Assembly (NCBI GenBank): GCA_902777275.1
Contig: CACYTI010000008.1
Location: 17,552 to 81,551 of the forward strand
Direction of reading: 5' to 3'
From: an uncultured Ruminococcus sp.
Lineage (GTDB): Bacteria > Bacillota > Clostridia > Oscillospirales > Acutalibacteraceae
DNA: 64,000 nt
Within the stretch, counting starts at the first letter, position 1; each line of letters begins with the position of its first letter. Shown here piece after piece: positions 52,290 through 60,279 of the stretch. Below the pieces are notes generated by a model that had not been told where the DNA came from, searched no databases, and was given only the letters and a program-made list of their open reading frames with translations. A program made the translations under genes and the position numbers.

Positions 52290-52894
52290 TGCTTATCACC
52301 GCTGTTGAGCCGCGACGAAAAGCGCTTAGCGCGCTGTTTATCGACGGCGAATTCGCAATGAACCTCGACACTCAAACCCTGCTTGAAAACCGCTTTGAAG
52401 TCGGCAGGGAGATCGACGACGCCGAGCTAAAAGAAATAATTGAAAAAAGCAATGAGCGCAGGGCTAAGGAAAAAGCCCTGTGGCTCATTTCATATCGTGA
52501 CCATTCCAAAAAAGAGCTTACAGACAAGCTCAGGCGCAGCTTTGACGGGGAATCTGCCGAAAAAGCCGCCGACCGCATGGAGGAACTTGGGCTAATAAAC
52601 GACGAAGCCTTCGCGCGCCGCTATGCTCAAACCCTGATAAATCAAAAAATGCTCAGCCCGAGAGCTGTTGCCGCCGAGCTGAATAGAAAAGGAATAGACC
52701 GCGACACCATAGACAGCATACTCGATGAAACCGATGTGGACTGCCGCGCAAATATCCGCGCCGTGATCGAGAAGAAATATAAAAACATAAACGACGAAAA
52801 AATCAAACGGAGAGCCGCCGCCGCTCTTCAAAGAATGGGCTACGGCTGGGACGACATACGCGCCGTTTTTGAAGAATACAAAGAGGATTATTAA
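52289..52894 (+). CDS. recX: RecX, regulator of RecA
   Basis: 201 residues. It inhibits or remodels RecA filaments. Tandem three-helix repeats with LISYRDHSKKELTDKLRR, MEELGLINDEAFARRYAQ and MGYGWDDIRAVFEEYKED are typical. The start codon overlaps the recA stop by one base (TAATG), so the regulator is made in ratio with its target. Confidence 0.93.
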   Translation: MLITAVEPRRKALSALFIDGEFAMNLDTQTLLENRFEVGREIDDAELKEIIEKSNERRAKEKALWLISYRDHSKKELTDKLRRSFDGESAEKAADRMEELGLINDEAFARRYAQTLINQKMLSPRAVAAELNRKGIDRDTIDSILDETDVDCRANIRAVIEKKYKNINDEKIKRRAAAALQRMGYGWDDIRAVFEEYKEDY

Positions 52895-52920
52895 TATACA
52901 AAAAATGTAGGAGACCGCAT

Positions 52921-54270
52921 ATGAATGAAAAAGTAGCCATTGTTTCGCTTGGCTGCGCCAAAAATCAGGTTGACGCCGAAATGCTTCTGTACACACTAAA
53001 GCAGCACGGCTACACACTCATAAACAAAGCCGAAGAAGCCGACGCGGTTATTGTAAACACCTGCGGTTTTATCGACGCTGCAAAGCAGGAGAGTATCAAT
53101 GAAATAATCGAGCTTGGCGGCTTGAAGCGCGAGGGAAAGATCCGCGCTATTATAGTCACGGGCTGCCTTGCAGAGCGGTATCAGGATGAGATCACTCAGC
53201 AGCTCTACGAAATCGACGCCGCCGTCGGCATAGGCGCAAACACTCAGATCGCCGATATTGTAGACAAGGTCCTGCGCGGCGAAAGCGAGGTCGAGGTCTT
53301 TCCCGACAAGCTGCTCCTTCCGCTTGAGGGCGGCAGAATACTGTCCACTCAGCCCTACACCGCTTATTTAAAAATAGCCGAGGGCTGCGACAACAAGTGT
53401 ACCTTCTGCGCGATCCCGATGATACGCGGAAAATTCCGCAGCAGAAAAATAGAAAGTCTCGTTGAGGAAGCACGCACTCTTGCGGCTGACGGAGTACACG
53501 AGCTGAATATCATAGCTCAGGACACAACGCGCTACGGCGAGGACTTGTACGGCAAGCCTTCGCTCGACAAACTTCTCACAGAGCTTTGCAAAATCGACGG
53601 GCTGCACTGGATAAGGATACTCTACTGCTACCCCGACAGCATAACCGACAGCCTGATCGACGTTATCGCGCGCGAGGACAAAATCGTTAAATACATCGAC
53701 CTGCCGCTGCAGCACTGCAACAGCGAAATTTTAAAACGTATGCACCGCCGCGGCAACAGAGAGAGCCTGACCGCCCTGCTGAAAAAGCTCCGCGACAGAA
53801 TCCCGAACGTCGTGCTCCGCTCAACCTTCATCACGGGCTTTCCCGGAGAAACCCGGGAACAGTTTGAAGAGCTTGCGGAGTTCGCCGAGGAAATCAGGTT
53901 TGAAAGGCTGGGCTGCTTTGCCTATTCTCAGGAGGAAAACACTCCCGCGGCAAAAATGCCCGGTCAGCTTGACGAAGAAACAAAGCGCGAGCGCGCCGAT
54001 ATAATAATGGAGCGCCAGCAGATTATCATGGCTGAGTACTGCGAATCGCTTATCGGAACGGAAATCGAGGTTCTTGTCGAGGGCTACGACCGCTTGGTCG
54101 AATGCTGGCACGGAAGAAGCTATGCCGACTCCCCCGAGGTTGACGGCTGCGTATTCTTCACCTGCGGAGAAAAGAATCCCTCTCCGGGCGACTTCATCAC
54201 CGTGACCGTGACCGGCTGCATGGGCTGCGACCCAATAGGCGAAATGAAAATCCAACAGCAAAACGGATGA
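52921..54270 (+). CDS. rimO: Ribosomal protein S12 methylthiotransferase RimO
   Basis: 449 residues. Radical-SAM enzyme adding a methylthio group to Asp of ribosomal protein S12. N-terminal UPF0004 domain with three cluster cysteines (SLGCAKNQVDAE, NTCGFID, TGCLAERY), radical SAM CDNKCTFCAIP (CxxxCxxC) and a C-terminal TRAM domain (about 375-440). The related MiaB carries other spacing and PYxRG; the CAIPxxRGK(F/Y)RSR form here indicates RimO. GTAGGAGACCGCAT precedes the ATG. Confidence 0.95.
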   Translation: MNEKVAIVSLGCAKNQVDAEMLLYTLKQHGYTLINKAEEADAVIVNTCGFIDAAKQESINEIIELGGLKREGKIRAIIVTGCLAERYQDEITQQLYEIDAAVGIGANTQIADIVDKVLRGESEVEVFPDKLLLPLEGGRILSTQPYTAYLKIAEGCDNKCTFCAIPMIRGKFRSRKIESLVEEARTLAADGVHELNIIAQDTTRYGEDLYGKPSLDKLLTELCKIDGLHWIRILYCYPDSITDSLIDVIAREDKIVKYIDLPLQHCNSEILKRMHRRGNRESLTALLKKLRDRIPNVVLRSTFITGFPGETREQFEELAEFAEEIRFERLGCFAYSQEENTPAAKMPGQLDEETKRERADIIMERQQIIMAEYCESLIGTEIEVLVEGYDRLVECWHGRSYADSPEVDGCVFFTCGEKNPSPGDFITVTVTGCMGCDPIGEMKIQQQNG

Positions 54271-54274
54271 TATT

Positions 54275-54853
54275 ATGAATTTACCAAACAAACTAACCTT
54301 GGCGAGAATACTGTTAGTGCCGTTTTTTGTCGCGGCGCTGCTCATTGACTTCCCGCTAAACAATCTTGCTGCACTGCTTATTTTCATTGCGGCTTCGTTA
54401 ACCGATATGCTTGACGGCAAAATCGCGCGCAAGCAAGGGCTTATCACCGACTTCGGCAAATTTGCCGACCCGTTAGCGGACAAAATACTTGTTATCTCTG
54501 CCCTGCTCTGCTTTGTGCAGCTCGGGCTGTGCGACTGCGTGGCGGTCATAATCGTGCTGTTCCGCGAGTTCGCCGTAACATCGATCCGCCTTATCGCCGC
54601 CTCAAAAGGCAAGGTCATAGCGGCTAATATGTGGGGCAAGGTCAAGACCGTCACTCAAATGGTGTCGATCATCTGCGTTATAACAATGCAGCTTGTTCTT
54701 GATTTGATGCCGCTCGGCGTTCCCCTCCCCTGCGTACTTCCAACGGTATTTTATTATATAGGCGAGGCGCTTATCTGGATCTCGACCTTCTTCGCGCTTT
54801 TATCGGGCGTAATATACATCGCGCAAAACAAACAATTTATTTTAGACTTTTAA
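54275..54853 (+). CDS. pgsA: CDP-diacylglycerol-glycerol-3-phosphate 3-phosphatidyltransferase
   Basis: 192 residues, four to six membrane helices. It makes phosphatidylglycerophosphate, the first step to phosphatidylglycerol. The CDP-alcohol phosphotransferase motif DGKIARKQGLITDFGKFADP (D..AR..G..D..D) is complete. It begins four bases after rimO and is followed 12 bases later by cysS, so rimO-pgsA-cysS form one transcript. Confidence 0.94.
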   Translation: MNLPNKLTLARILLVPFFVAALLIDFPLNNLAALLIFIAASLTDMLDGKIARKQGLITDFGKFADPLADKILVISALLCFVQLGLCDCVAVIIVLFREFAVTSIRLIAASKGKVIAANMWGKVKTVTQMVSIICVITMQLVLDLMPLGVPLPCVLPTVFYYIGEALIWISTFFALLSGVIYIAQNKQFILDF

Positions 54854-54865
54854 GGAGCGGTTAAT

Positions 54866-56269
54866 ATGCTACTGTACAACTCACTCGGACAAACAAAGCA
54901 GGAGTTCATTCCCCACACTGCGGGAAAGGTCAATATGTACACCTGCGGTCCCACTGTTTATCACTACGCGCACATCGGCAATCTTCGCACCTATATAATG
55001 GAGGACGTTCTTGAAAAATACCTGCGCTTTGCGGGATACGATGTGAACCGCGTAATGAACATCACCGACGTGGGTCATCTTTCAAGCGACGCCGACACAG
55101 GCGAGGACAAAATGCTGAAGGGCGCCAAGCGCGAGCATAAAACCGTTATGGAGATAGCGAAGTTCTACACCGACGCTTTCTTTTCCGACTGCGAAAAGCT
55201 CAACATAAAGCGTCCCGACGTGGTTGAGCCGGCAACTAACTGCATTGATGATTTCATCGAAATGATCTCCGTTCTGCTCGAAAAGGGCTACGCCTATGTC
55301 GCGGGCGGCAACGTCTACTTCGACACCTCAAAGCTCGAAACCTACTACGTTTTCGGCAACATGAACGAGGAGGATTTAGCGGTCGGCGTGCGCGACAGCG
55401 TCGAGGAGGACGAAAACAAGCGCAACAAAACCGACTTTGTGCTCTGGTTCACCAAGTCAAAATTTGAGGATCAGGAGCTTAAATGGGACTCTCCGTGGGG
55501 CATCGGCTACCCGGGCTGGCATATCGAGTGCTCCTGCATAAGCAAGAAGCACAACGGCGAGTACCTTGACATTCACTGCGGCGGAGTTGACAACGCCTTC
55601 CCCCACCACACCAACGAGATCGCGCAGAGCGAAGCGTATCTCGGTCACAAGTGGTGCGGCTACTGGTTCCATGTGCTCCACCTCAACGACGCGCGCGGCA
55701 AGATGAGCAAGTCAAAGGGCGACTTCCTCACGGTCTCGCTCCTTGAAGGCAAGGGCTATGACCCCGTTGTTTACCGTATGTTCTGCCTGCAAAGCCACTA
55801 CCGCAAGCCGCTGACCTTCTCTTACGAAAGTCTTGACAACTGCGTGAAAGCCTATGACAAGCTTATCAAGCGCATATCGGCGCTGTCCGAGGACGGCGAG
55901 GTCGAGAACGGCAAGGCTGATGAATTGATAGGCAAATTCAAAGAGGCAATGGACAACGACCTCAACACCTCGCTCGGTCTGACCGTTGTATACGACGTTC
56001 TCAAAGCCGACGCGAACGACGCTACAAAGCGTTATGTTTTGGGTGAGCTTGACAAGGTCCTCTCGCTTAACCTTCTCAAAGGCAAGAAGGAAGCTCCCAA
56101 GGAAAGCAATCCGAAGGATGCCGAGGTCGAGGCGCTTATCCAAAAGCGCGCCGAGGCGAGAAAGAACAAGGACTGGGCAACAGCCGACGCGATCCGCGAC
56201 CAATTAGCCGCCATGAAGGTGGTTGTCAAAGACACTAAGGACGGAATAAGCTGGCACTACGCTGAATGA
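54866..56269 (+). CDS. cysS: Cysteinyl-tRNA synthetase
   Basis: 467 residues, class I synthetase. HIGH motif as YHYAHIGNLRTY, KMSKS as GKMSKSKGDF, zinc ligands in YTCGPTVY, WHIECSCI and HTNEIAQSE. AAGGAGCGGTTAAT precedes the ATG. A terminator follows at 56285-56316. Confidence 0.97.
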   Translation: MLLYNSLGQTKQEFIPHTAGKVNMYTCGPTVYHYAHIGNLRTYIMEDVLEKYLRFAGYDVNRVMNITDVGHLSSDADTGEDKMLKGAKREHKTVMEIAKFYTDAFFSDCEKLNIKRPDVVEPATNCIDDFIEMISVLLEKGYAYVAGGNVYFDTSKLETYYVFGNMNEEDLAVGVRDSVEEDENKRNKTDFVLWFTKSKFEDQELKWDSPWGIGYPGWHIECSCISKKHNGEYLDIHCGGVDNAFPHHTNEIAQSEAYLGHKWCGYWFHVLHLNDARGKMSKSKGDFLTVSLLEGKGYDPVVYRMFCLQSHYRKPLTFSYESLDNCVKAYDKLIKRISALSEDGEVENGKADELIGKFKEAMDNDLNTSLGLTVVYDVLKADANDATKRYVLGELDKVLSLNLLKGKKEAPKESNPKDAEVEALIQKRAEARKNKDWATADAIRDQLAAMKVVVKDTKDGISWHYAE

Positions 56270-56284
56270 TTCAAGCATAAATTT

Positions 56285-56320
56285 CCCCGCCCGACTCGTG
56301 AATGAGTCAGGCGGGGTTTG
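56285..56320 (+). terminator. Terminator after cysS
   Basis: CCCCGCCCGACTC (56285-56297) pairs with GAGTCAGGCGGGG (56304-56316), followed by TTTGTG. Confidence 0.8.
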
Positions 56321-56345
56321 TGTTATACACTAATTATTGTTGATA

Positions 56346-57398
56346 TTATGTAAATACTACGCTTTGTGTGTCGGAGAACGGACCTATACTGCCCTCTTTC
56401 ATTGCAGCTACTTTGATTTGGTATATGGAACCCGATGTAAGATTTTTCAGTGTGTAGGTTAAATTTGCGGTTTCGTGGGTAGTCCAGCCCGAATCGCCCG
56501 ACTTTCTGTAATAAACCACATACTTATCCGCGCCGGTCACACCTTTCCACGTCGTATAGATTCCGGTTTTGTTGCTCGATATTTTTGCAGTTACCTCAGG
56601 TGCGTCGATCACAGCGATCGACTGAACCGGCGTGAGAGGACCGCCTCCCGCGTCGCAGACCGCACAGAATCTTACGTTGTAAACCTTGCCCTTTGCAACG
56701 TTCTTGATTGTTTGAGTCAGGCTGCTTGTAGTCTTTGCAGACCAAGTTAATGCAGTGGATTCCTTGTAATATATCCTATACTTTGTCGCTCCGCTGACCT
56801 TGCCCCACTTGGCATTGACGACGTCATTGCTGAATGCGAGTGATGAAACAGTCGTGCGTTCGAGGAATGTCAGGCTCTTTGTCGGGGATGAGCTGCTCTG
56901 AACATTATTCGCGCCTACCGACCTCGCTTTAACATAGTAAAGCTTGCCGGATTGAGCTTCTGTAATGGTATAGCTTGTATCGGTTGTCGTCGCCTTTGTC
57001 CAGTCGCTGTCGGACGAAGCCTTATAGAATACAACGTAGGATTTCGCGTTGTCTACCTTGTTCCATGAAGCTGTTAATCCGTTCTCGTTGTTTGAAAGGC
57101 TGACAGCCGGAACCTCGGGAGCGGAAGCCGGAGCTGTTACGGTAACATCACACGTCGCTGTTTTACCGTTGACCGTAGTTGCCGTGATTGTCGCGGTACC
57201 GGGTGCTATCGCGGTCACTGTGCCGTCCGAAACAGTCGCAGCGCTTGTGTTGCTGCTTGTCCATGTTACGGTCTTATCAGACGCGTCCGAAGGTAAAACC
57301 GTGGCTGTAAGGGTTTCTGTTTTTCCGGGTTCAAGGGTAAGAGTGGTTTTGTTGAGAGTTACGGAAGATGGATCAAGTTTTATGCATAATAGACAACC
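56346..57398 (-). pseudogene. 5'-truncated surface protein fragment: Ig-like and three FnIII domains
   Basis: About 350 readable residues: a Big_2 Ig-like domain (KLDPSSVTLNKTTLTLEPGK, VTWTSSNTSAATVSDGTV) and three fibronectin III domains ending FSDTQSVVFT. It aligns along its length with the C-terminal half of the LRR protein at 25134-27302 (WNKVDNAKSYVVFYKASSDS versus WKKVDNATSYIVHYKASSDK). Signal sequence and LRR part are missing. The frame runs into the terminator hairpin of the lysis cassette at 57399-57444, and no ribosome binding site or sensible start codon is seen. The 5' end was probably lost when the phage-derived cassette arrived. Confidence 0.72.
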
Positions 57399-57444
57399 AA
57401 AAAACCGCCCCGTGCGCAAGCTCTAAAGAATGCGCACGGGGCGG
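57399..57444 (-). terminator. Terminator of the lysis cassette
   Basis: CCGCCCCGTGCGCA (57405-57418) pairs with TGCGCACGGGGCGG (57431-57444); minus strand continues TTTTTTGG. Confidence 0.85.
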
Positions 57445-57514
57445 TAAAAATTCATTTTTCAGGATTTAAACTTGTTTCAGACTCTTTGACTTTGGTTTAT
57501 TTTGCAACTTTATT

Positions 57515-59116
57515 TCACCTCGTTGCAAGCGCCTCAAACGTCTCCCTACCCGCAATTCCGTCCACTGTCAGCCCCTCGGCGGCTTGGTAGGTCAGGACTG
57601 CCGCTTCGGTCATGTAGCCGAAAATGCCGTCGAAGCCGCCTGTTTGCAAGCCGTTGCAAATCAGGAAGGCTTGCAGGACATAGACGAGCGCGCCCGTGCT
57701 GCCGTTGGATAGATTTTTGACAGCGGCTCTTGTCTGCGGTCCGTAGATTCCGTCGACTTCGAGCGACGCGCCGAGGCGGTTCAGTTCGGTTTGCAGCGCC
57801 TTTGTCAGCGCCGTGCGGGTTTGATTGCCGTAAATGCCGTCGATGTAGACGTCGAACCCGTACTGCTTGTTGAGCCATTTCTGGATTGCGTAAACGTTGC
57901 CGTCGCCCGTTTCTTTCTCGGCGGGCGTTTCATCGGCGCCGCCGTCGGCGTATTTTGGACGGCAGCAGGCGGAAATGTCGGAGCGGCTGCGAGTCTTGAT
58001 TTGGAAGTCGTCGCACTCGACGCCGCCGTTGTTTGCGCCGACACTGAGAATCGTATCGTCAAAGACTTTCAGGCACATTTCGACGTGTTCAAAGCACATA
58101 TAGCCGAGGTCGTCGAGCGGTGAGACAGAAGTCTTGTCGTGGCTCCATGAGAAGATGACGAGATCGCCCGGTCGAATTTCAGACGGCTTGTGGAGCTGCC
58201 CCGCCTTGTAGAAGTTCAGCGCGAGAGAGCCACAGTCTGCGACCTTGCCGCCGGGAATCAGCTCAAGATGCCCTAACTTGTCGAACAGATAGCACATTCC
58301 CGCACAGCAGCAGGCAACCGCGTTGATATCGTCGTCAAAGCCGCCGTACCACTTCATAATGTCGCAGTGCGCCGGATCCTCGTCCTTGCCGACCATTCCG
58401 CGCGCGCCGCTCATCGCCTGCTCCGCCGTCAAGCCCGTCGGCTTGCTTTCGCCGTCCCAGCCGTTGAAGCCGCCGCTCTTGATGATCGTCGGATAGTCGC
58501 GGTAACAGAGGTCTTTGTCGATCACGCCGACGCCGGGAATGCTGTTGCCGTCAATCAGGTTGACCTCGCCGCCGTACTGCCAAATGCTGAGATTGTCCTC
58601 GGTGTAGCCGCATTTTTTCGCCCAGTGCGCAAACCAGATGTCGTGCCCGTTGACGATGTCGGGCGCTATGTAGTTCTCGATTTCCTCAAAGCCCGTGTAC
58701 AGCATAGGATAATAGCCCGCCTTGCGAATGCCGTCAAGGAAGATCCGGCACGCGCGTGTCACGTTGGTGTAGTTCCAGCCGCCGTGACGCTCGTGATAAC
58801 CGTCGGCGTCCTCCATGTCGAGCGCGACGGGGAGAGTCGGGCGCTTGCCCTTCAAAAGCCGCAGGGCGTGCTCAAGCTCGCTTCTTGCGCTCTCCTCGGA
58901 ACAGGCGTAGCTGTAAAAATACGCGCCCCACGGCACGCCTGCCGCCTCGCATTTGCGGACGTTTTCTTCCCAAAGCGTGTCGTCCTGCTCGGTGATGTTC
59001 TCGCCGAAGCCGCAGCGGATCATTGCAAATTCAAAGCCCGCCGCCTTGATTTTCTCAATGCTGATTTTGCCGTTGTTGGAAGAGATGTCAACGCCTTTTT
59101 TGTTGATGAGGCTCAT
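57515..59116 (-). CDS. Phage-type endolysin: GH25 muramidase, central NlpC/CHAP-like domain, two peptidoglycan-binding domains
   Basis: 533 residues. ATG at 59116 follows GGAGGATTGACCACC; a TTG three codons upstream is less likely. GH25 lysozyme (about 1-205): GVDISSNNGKISIEKIKAAG, FAMIRCGFG, catalytic-site ALDMEDAD and YFYSYACS. A middle domain (about 240-390) has CCCAGMCYLFDKLG, VADCGSLALNF, GDLVIFSW and HVEMCL, the Cys/His order of NlpC/P60-CHAP amidases. Two PG_binding_1 repeats follow (about 405-533, IDGIYGNQTRTAL and VDGIYGPQTRAAV). It lacks a signal peptide, so export depends on the holin encoded just upstream. It overlaps the holin gene end. Confidence 0.9.
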   Translation of the reverse strand: MSLINKKGVDISSNNGKISIEKIKAAGFEFAMIRCGFGENITEQDDTLWEENVRKCEAAGVPWGAYFYSYACSEESARSELEHALRLLKGKRPTLPVALDMEDADGYHERHGGWNYTNVTRACRIFLDGIRKAGYYPMLYTGFEEIENYIAPDIVNGHDIWFAHWAKKCGYTEDNLSIWQYGGEVNLIDGNSIPGVGVIDKDLCYRDYPTIIKSGGFNGWDGESKPTGLTAEQAMSGARGMVGKDEDPAHCDIMKWYGGFDDDINAVACCCAGMCYLFDKLGHLELIPGGKVADCGSLALNFYKAGQLHKPSEIRPGDLVIFSWSHDKTSVSPLDDLGYMCFEHVEMCLKVFDDTILSVGANNGGVECDDFQIKTRSRSDISACCRPKYADGGADETPAEKETGDGNVYAIQKWLNKQYGFDVYIDGIYGNQTRTALTKALQTELNRLGASLEVDGIYGPQTRAAVKNLSNGSTGALVYVLQAFLICNGLQTGGFDGIFGYMTEAAVLTYQAAEGLTVDGIAGRETFEALATR

Positions 59117-59121
59117 GGTGG

Positions 59122-59343
59122 TCAATCCTCCGTTTCGATTTCCGGCAGCCCTGCGAGAGACATTATCAGGCTCAGCGCCGCCGCACCTGCCGCTGCGGAC
59201 GCCACGATCGCCCAGTTCACTTCATGGATAAGAATACCCGTCGCGCCGATCGCGCTGACGGCAGTTTGCGCCGCTGTTTTGACAGCGCGGACTCCTGCCT
59301 TTTTTAACCATTCTTTCCACCATGCTTTTGAATACTTTTTCAT
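59122..59343 (-). CDS. Phage holin, r1t-like
   Basis: 73 residues. ATG at 59343 follows AAAGGACGGGTAAA. KAWWKEWLKKAGVRAVKTAA at the N-terminus and two hydrophobic helices (about 20-38 and 42-62) ending AGLPEIETED match the r1t holin family, which forms membrane holes that let endolysin reach the wall. Its stop lies five bases before the endolysin ATG. Confidence 0.85.
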   Translation of the reverse strand: MKKYSKAWWKEWLKKAGVRAVKTAAQTAVSAIGATGILIHEVNWAIVASAAAGAAALSLIMSLAGLPEIETED

Positions 59344-59356
59344 TTTACCCGTCCTT

Positions 59357-59656
59357 TCATTTTGCAATTATGCACGCGAGCGCGTAACCGATTAAACCGG
59401 TCGCGACGGCGGTCAAAATCGTGCGCAGCCAGTATTTGAAGGAGTCGGCTTTTGAGCTTTCGAGCGCGTCAATCTGCTTGCCCTGCCGCTCCTGCTCCTT
59501 CACCATGCTTTCAACCGACTGCGCTAACTTGTCAACGCTGCGAACCAGTGCCCGCGTTTCCTTTTGCTGTTCTTCAAGCTCGTCAATGCGGTGAGTATTT
59601 GATTTGATATGCTGCCCCTGACGGGCAAGCTCCACCGCGATCTCTTCATTTGTCAT
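59357..59656 (-). CDS. XhlA-like phage lysis accessory protein
   Basis: 99 residues: an N-terminal heptad-rich coiled coil (about 15-72, HRIDELEEQQKETRALVRSV) and one C-terminal membrane helix (about 76-97, TILTAVATGLIGYALACIIA). This is the layout of XhlA/haemolysin-type proteins that assist holins. GGGGAGGTGTAAGCG precedes the ATG. It is first gene of the three-gene lysis cassette. Confidence 0.78.
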   Translation of the reverse strand: MTNEEIAVELARQGQHIKSNTHRIDELEEQQKETRALVRSVDKLAQSVESMVKEQERQGKQIDALESSKADSFKYWLRTILTAVATGLIGYALACIIAK

Positions 59657-59667
59657 CGCTTACACCT

Positions 59668-59725
59668 CCCCTCACTTATAGCGAAAAAATGGAAAAAGTT
59701 GCATATAAATATACAACTTTTTCAA
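59668..59725 (-). promoter_or_regulatory. Promoter/operator of the lysis cassette
   Basis: Near-perfect palindrome at 59692-59723: GAAAAAGTTGCATAT and ATATACAACTTTTTC around AA. It is followed on the minus strand by TATAAGTGAGGGGAGG. It is homologous to the region upstream of the primase at 10630-10692. Confidence 0.6.
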
Positions 59726-60043
59726 AAAAAATTATTCTATCATACACGCTGCCGGGTGAACAGTGAATAATGAACCCTTTGCTTTCAGGGAGAGATCCAC
59801 ATTCCGCAAATGGTGATTGCTCATTACCGTATAATCTTTTACTTTTTCAACTCTGAAAACTGCCATTAGTTTTTCTCATTTCAAATTGCAACAAAAAATG
59901 CACCGGCGGGCGCTCTCTCCCGCCTTTTTAGTCGTTCATCAACGGTGGGAAATAAAGTTTTTGAACCAAAAAAAAGACTGACTTTATATTTCTATAAAAT
60001 CAGCCATAACAAAAATATTTACAAGAAAAAAGCTCACTGCTTA
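59726..60043. repeat. Gene-free stretch with interspersed repeat copy 3
   Basis: 59899-59962 is the third copy of the GCRCCGGYGGGCGCTC family: GCACCGGCGGGCGCTCTCTC, CCCGCCTTTTT and TCATCAACGGTGGGAAATAA. GGCGGG/CCCGCC with T5 looks like a plus-strand terminator. 59968-60005 is the terminator of the 5S gene (below). Nothing else was recognised in 59726-59890. Confidence 0.55.
59968..60005 (-). terminator. Terminator downstream of 5S rRNA copy 2
   Basis: GACTGACTTTATA / TATAAAATCAGCC hairpin (59976-60005) with eight T on the minus strand. Confidence 0.75.
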
Positions 60044-60160
60044 GTGTTGGCATATCCCTTTTTCACACCCCGTCGCCGGAGCACTATCTTCGGCACCGCA
60101 GAGCTTAACTTCCGTGTTCGGTATGGGAACGGGTGGAACTTCTGCGTCATCGACACCAAT
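60044..60160 (-). rRNA. rrf: 5S ribosomal RNA (copy 2)
   Basis: Minus strand reads GGTGTCGATGACGCAGAAGT, then CCACCCGTTCCCATACCGAA and CACGGAAGTTAAGCTC, the universal 5S core, ending GATATGCCAACAC. About 115 nt; complete as far as I can tell. Upstream there is no 23S gene but only a tRNA 3' fragment and a broken phage gene, so this 5S is separated from its rRNA operon. Confidence 0.88.
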
Positions 60161-60177
60161 CAATCGCAGCGGAATTT

Positions 60178-60208
60178 TGGCTCCCCAACCGGATTCTAAC
60201 CGGTGACA
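60178..60208 (-). tRNA. 3' fragment of a tRNA gene (Asn-like), truncated
   Basis: Minus strand GTCACCGGTTAGAATCCGGT, then TGGGGAGCCA. This is a T-arm with loop TTAGAAT (normally TTCRANY) plus acceptor 3' strand and CCA. The 5' half is absent; sequence before it belongs to the phage-gene fragment. The acceptor strand looks one base short. Probably non-functional. Confidence 0.55.
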
Positions 60209-60260
60209 TCATCAGAAGCAAAAGGATACGAAATATAAATTCTGATGAAGGCTTCGTATC
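60209..60260. other. Interleaved inverted repeats at the junction
   Basis: TCATCAGAA (60209-60217) pairs with TTCTGATGA (60240-60248), while GATACGAA (60225-60232) pairs with TTCGTATC (60253-60260). The arms interleave, giving either a pseudoknot or two mutually exclusive hairpins, right at the boundary between tRNA fragment and broken gene. Confidence 0.55.
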
Positions 60261-60279
60261 AGCAATTTATAGCATCTTG

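Noticed and set aside
58367-59395. 342-codon plus-strand open frame opposite the endolysin and holin genes
   Set aside because: The minus-strand genes have clear domains and ribosome binding sites; the plus-strand frame has neither.
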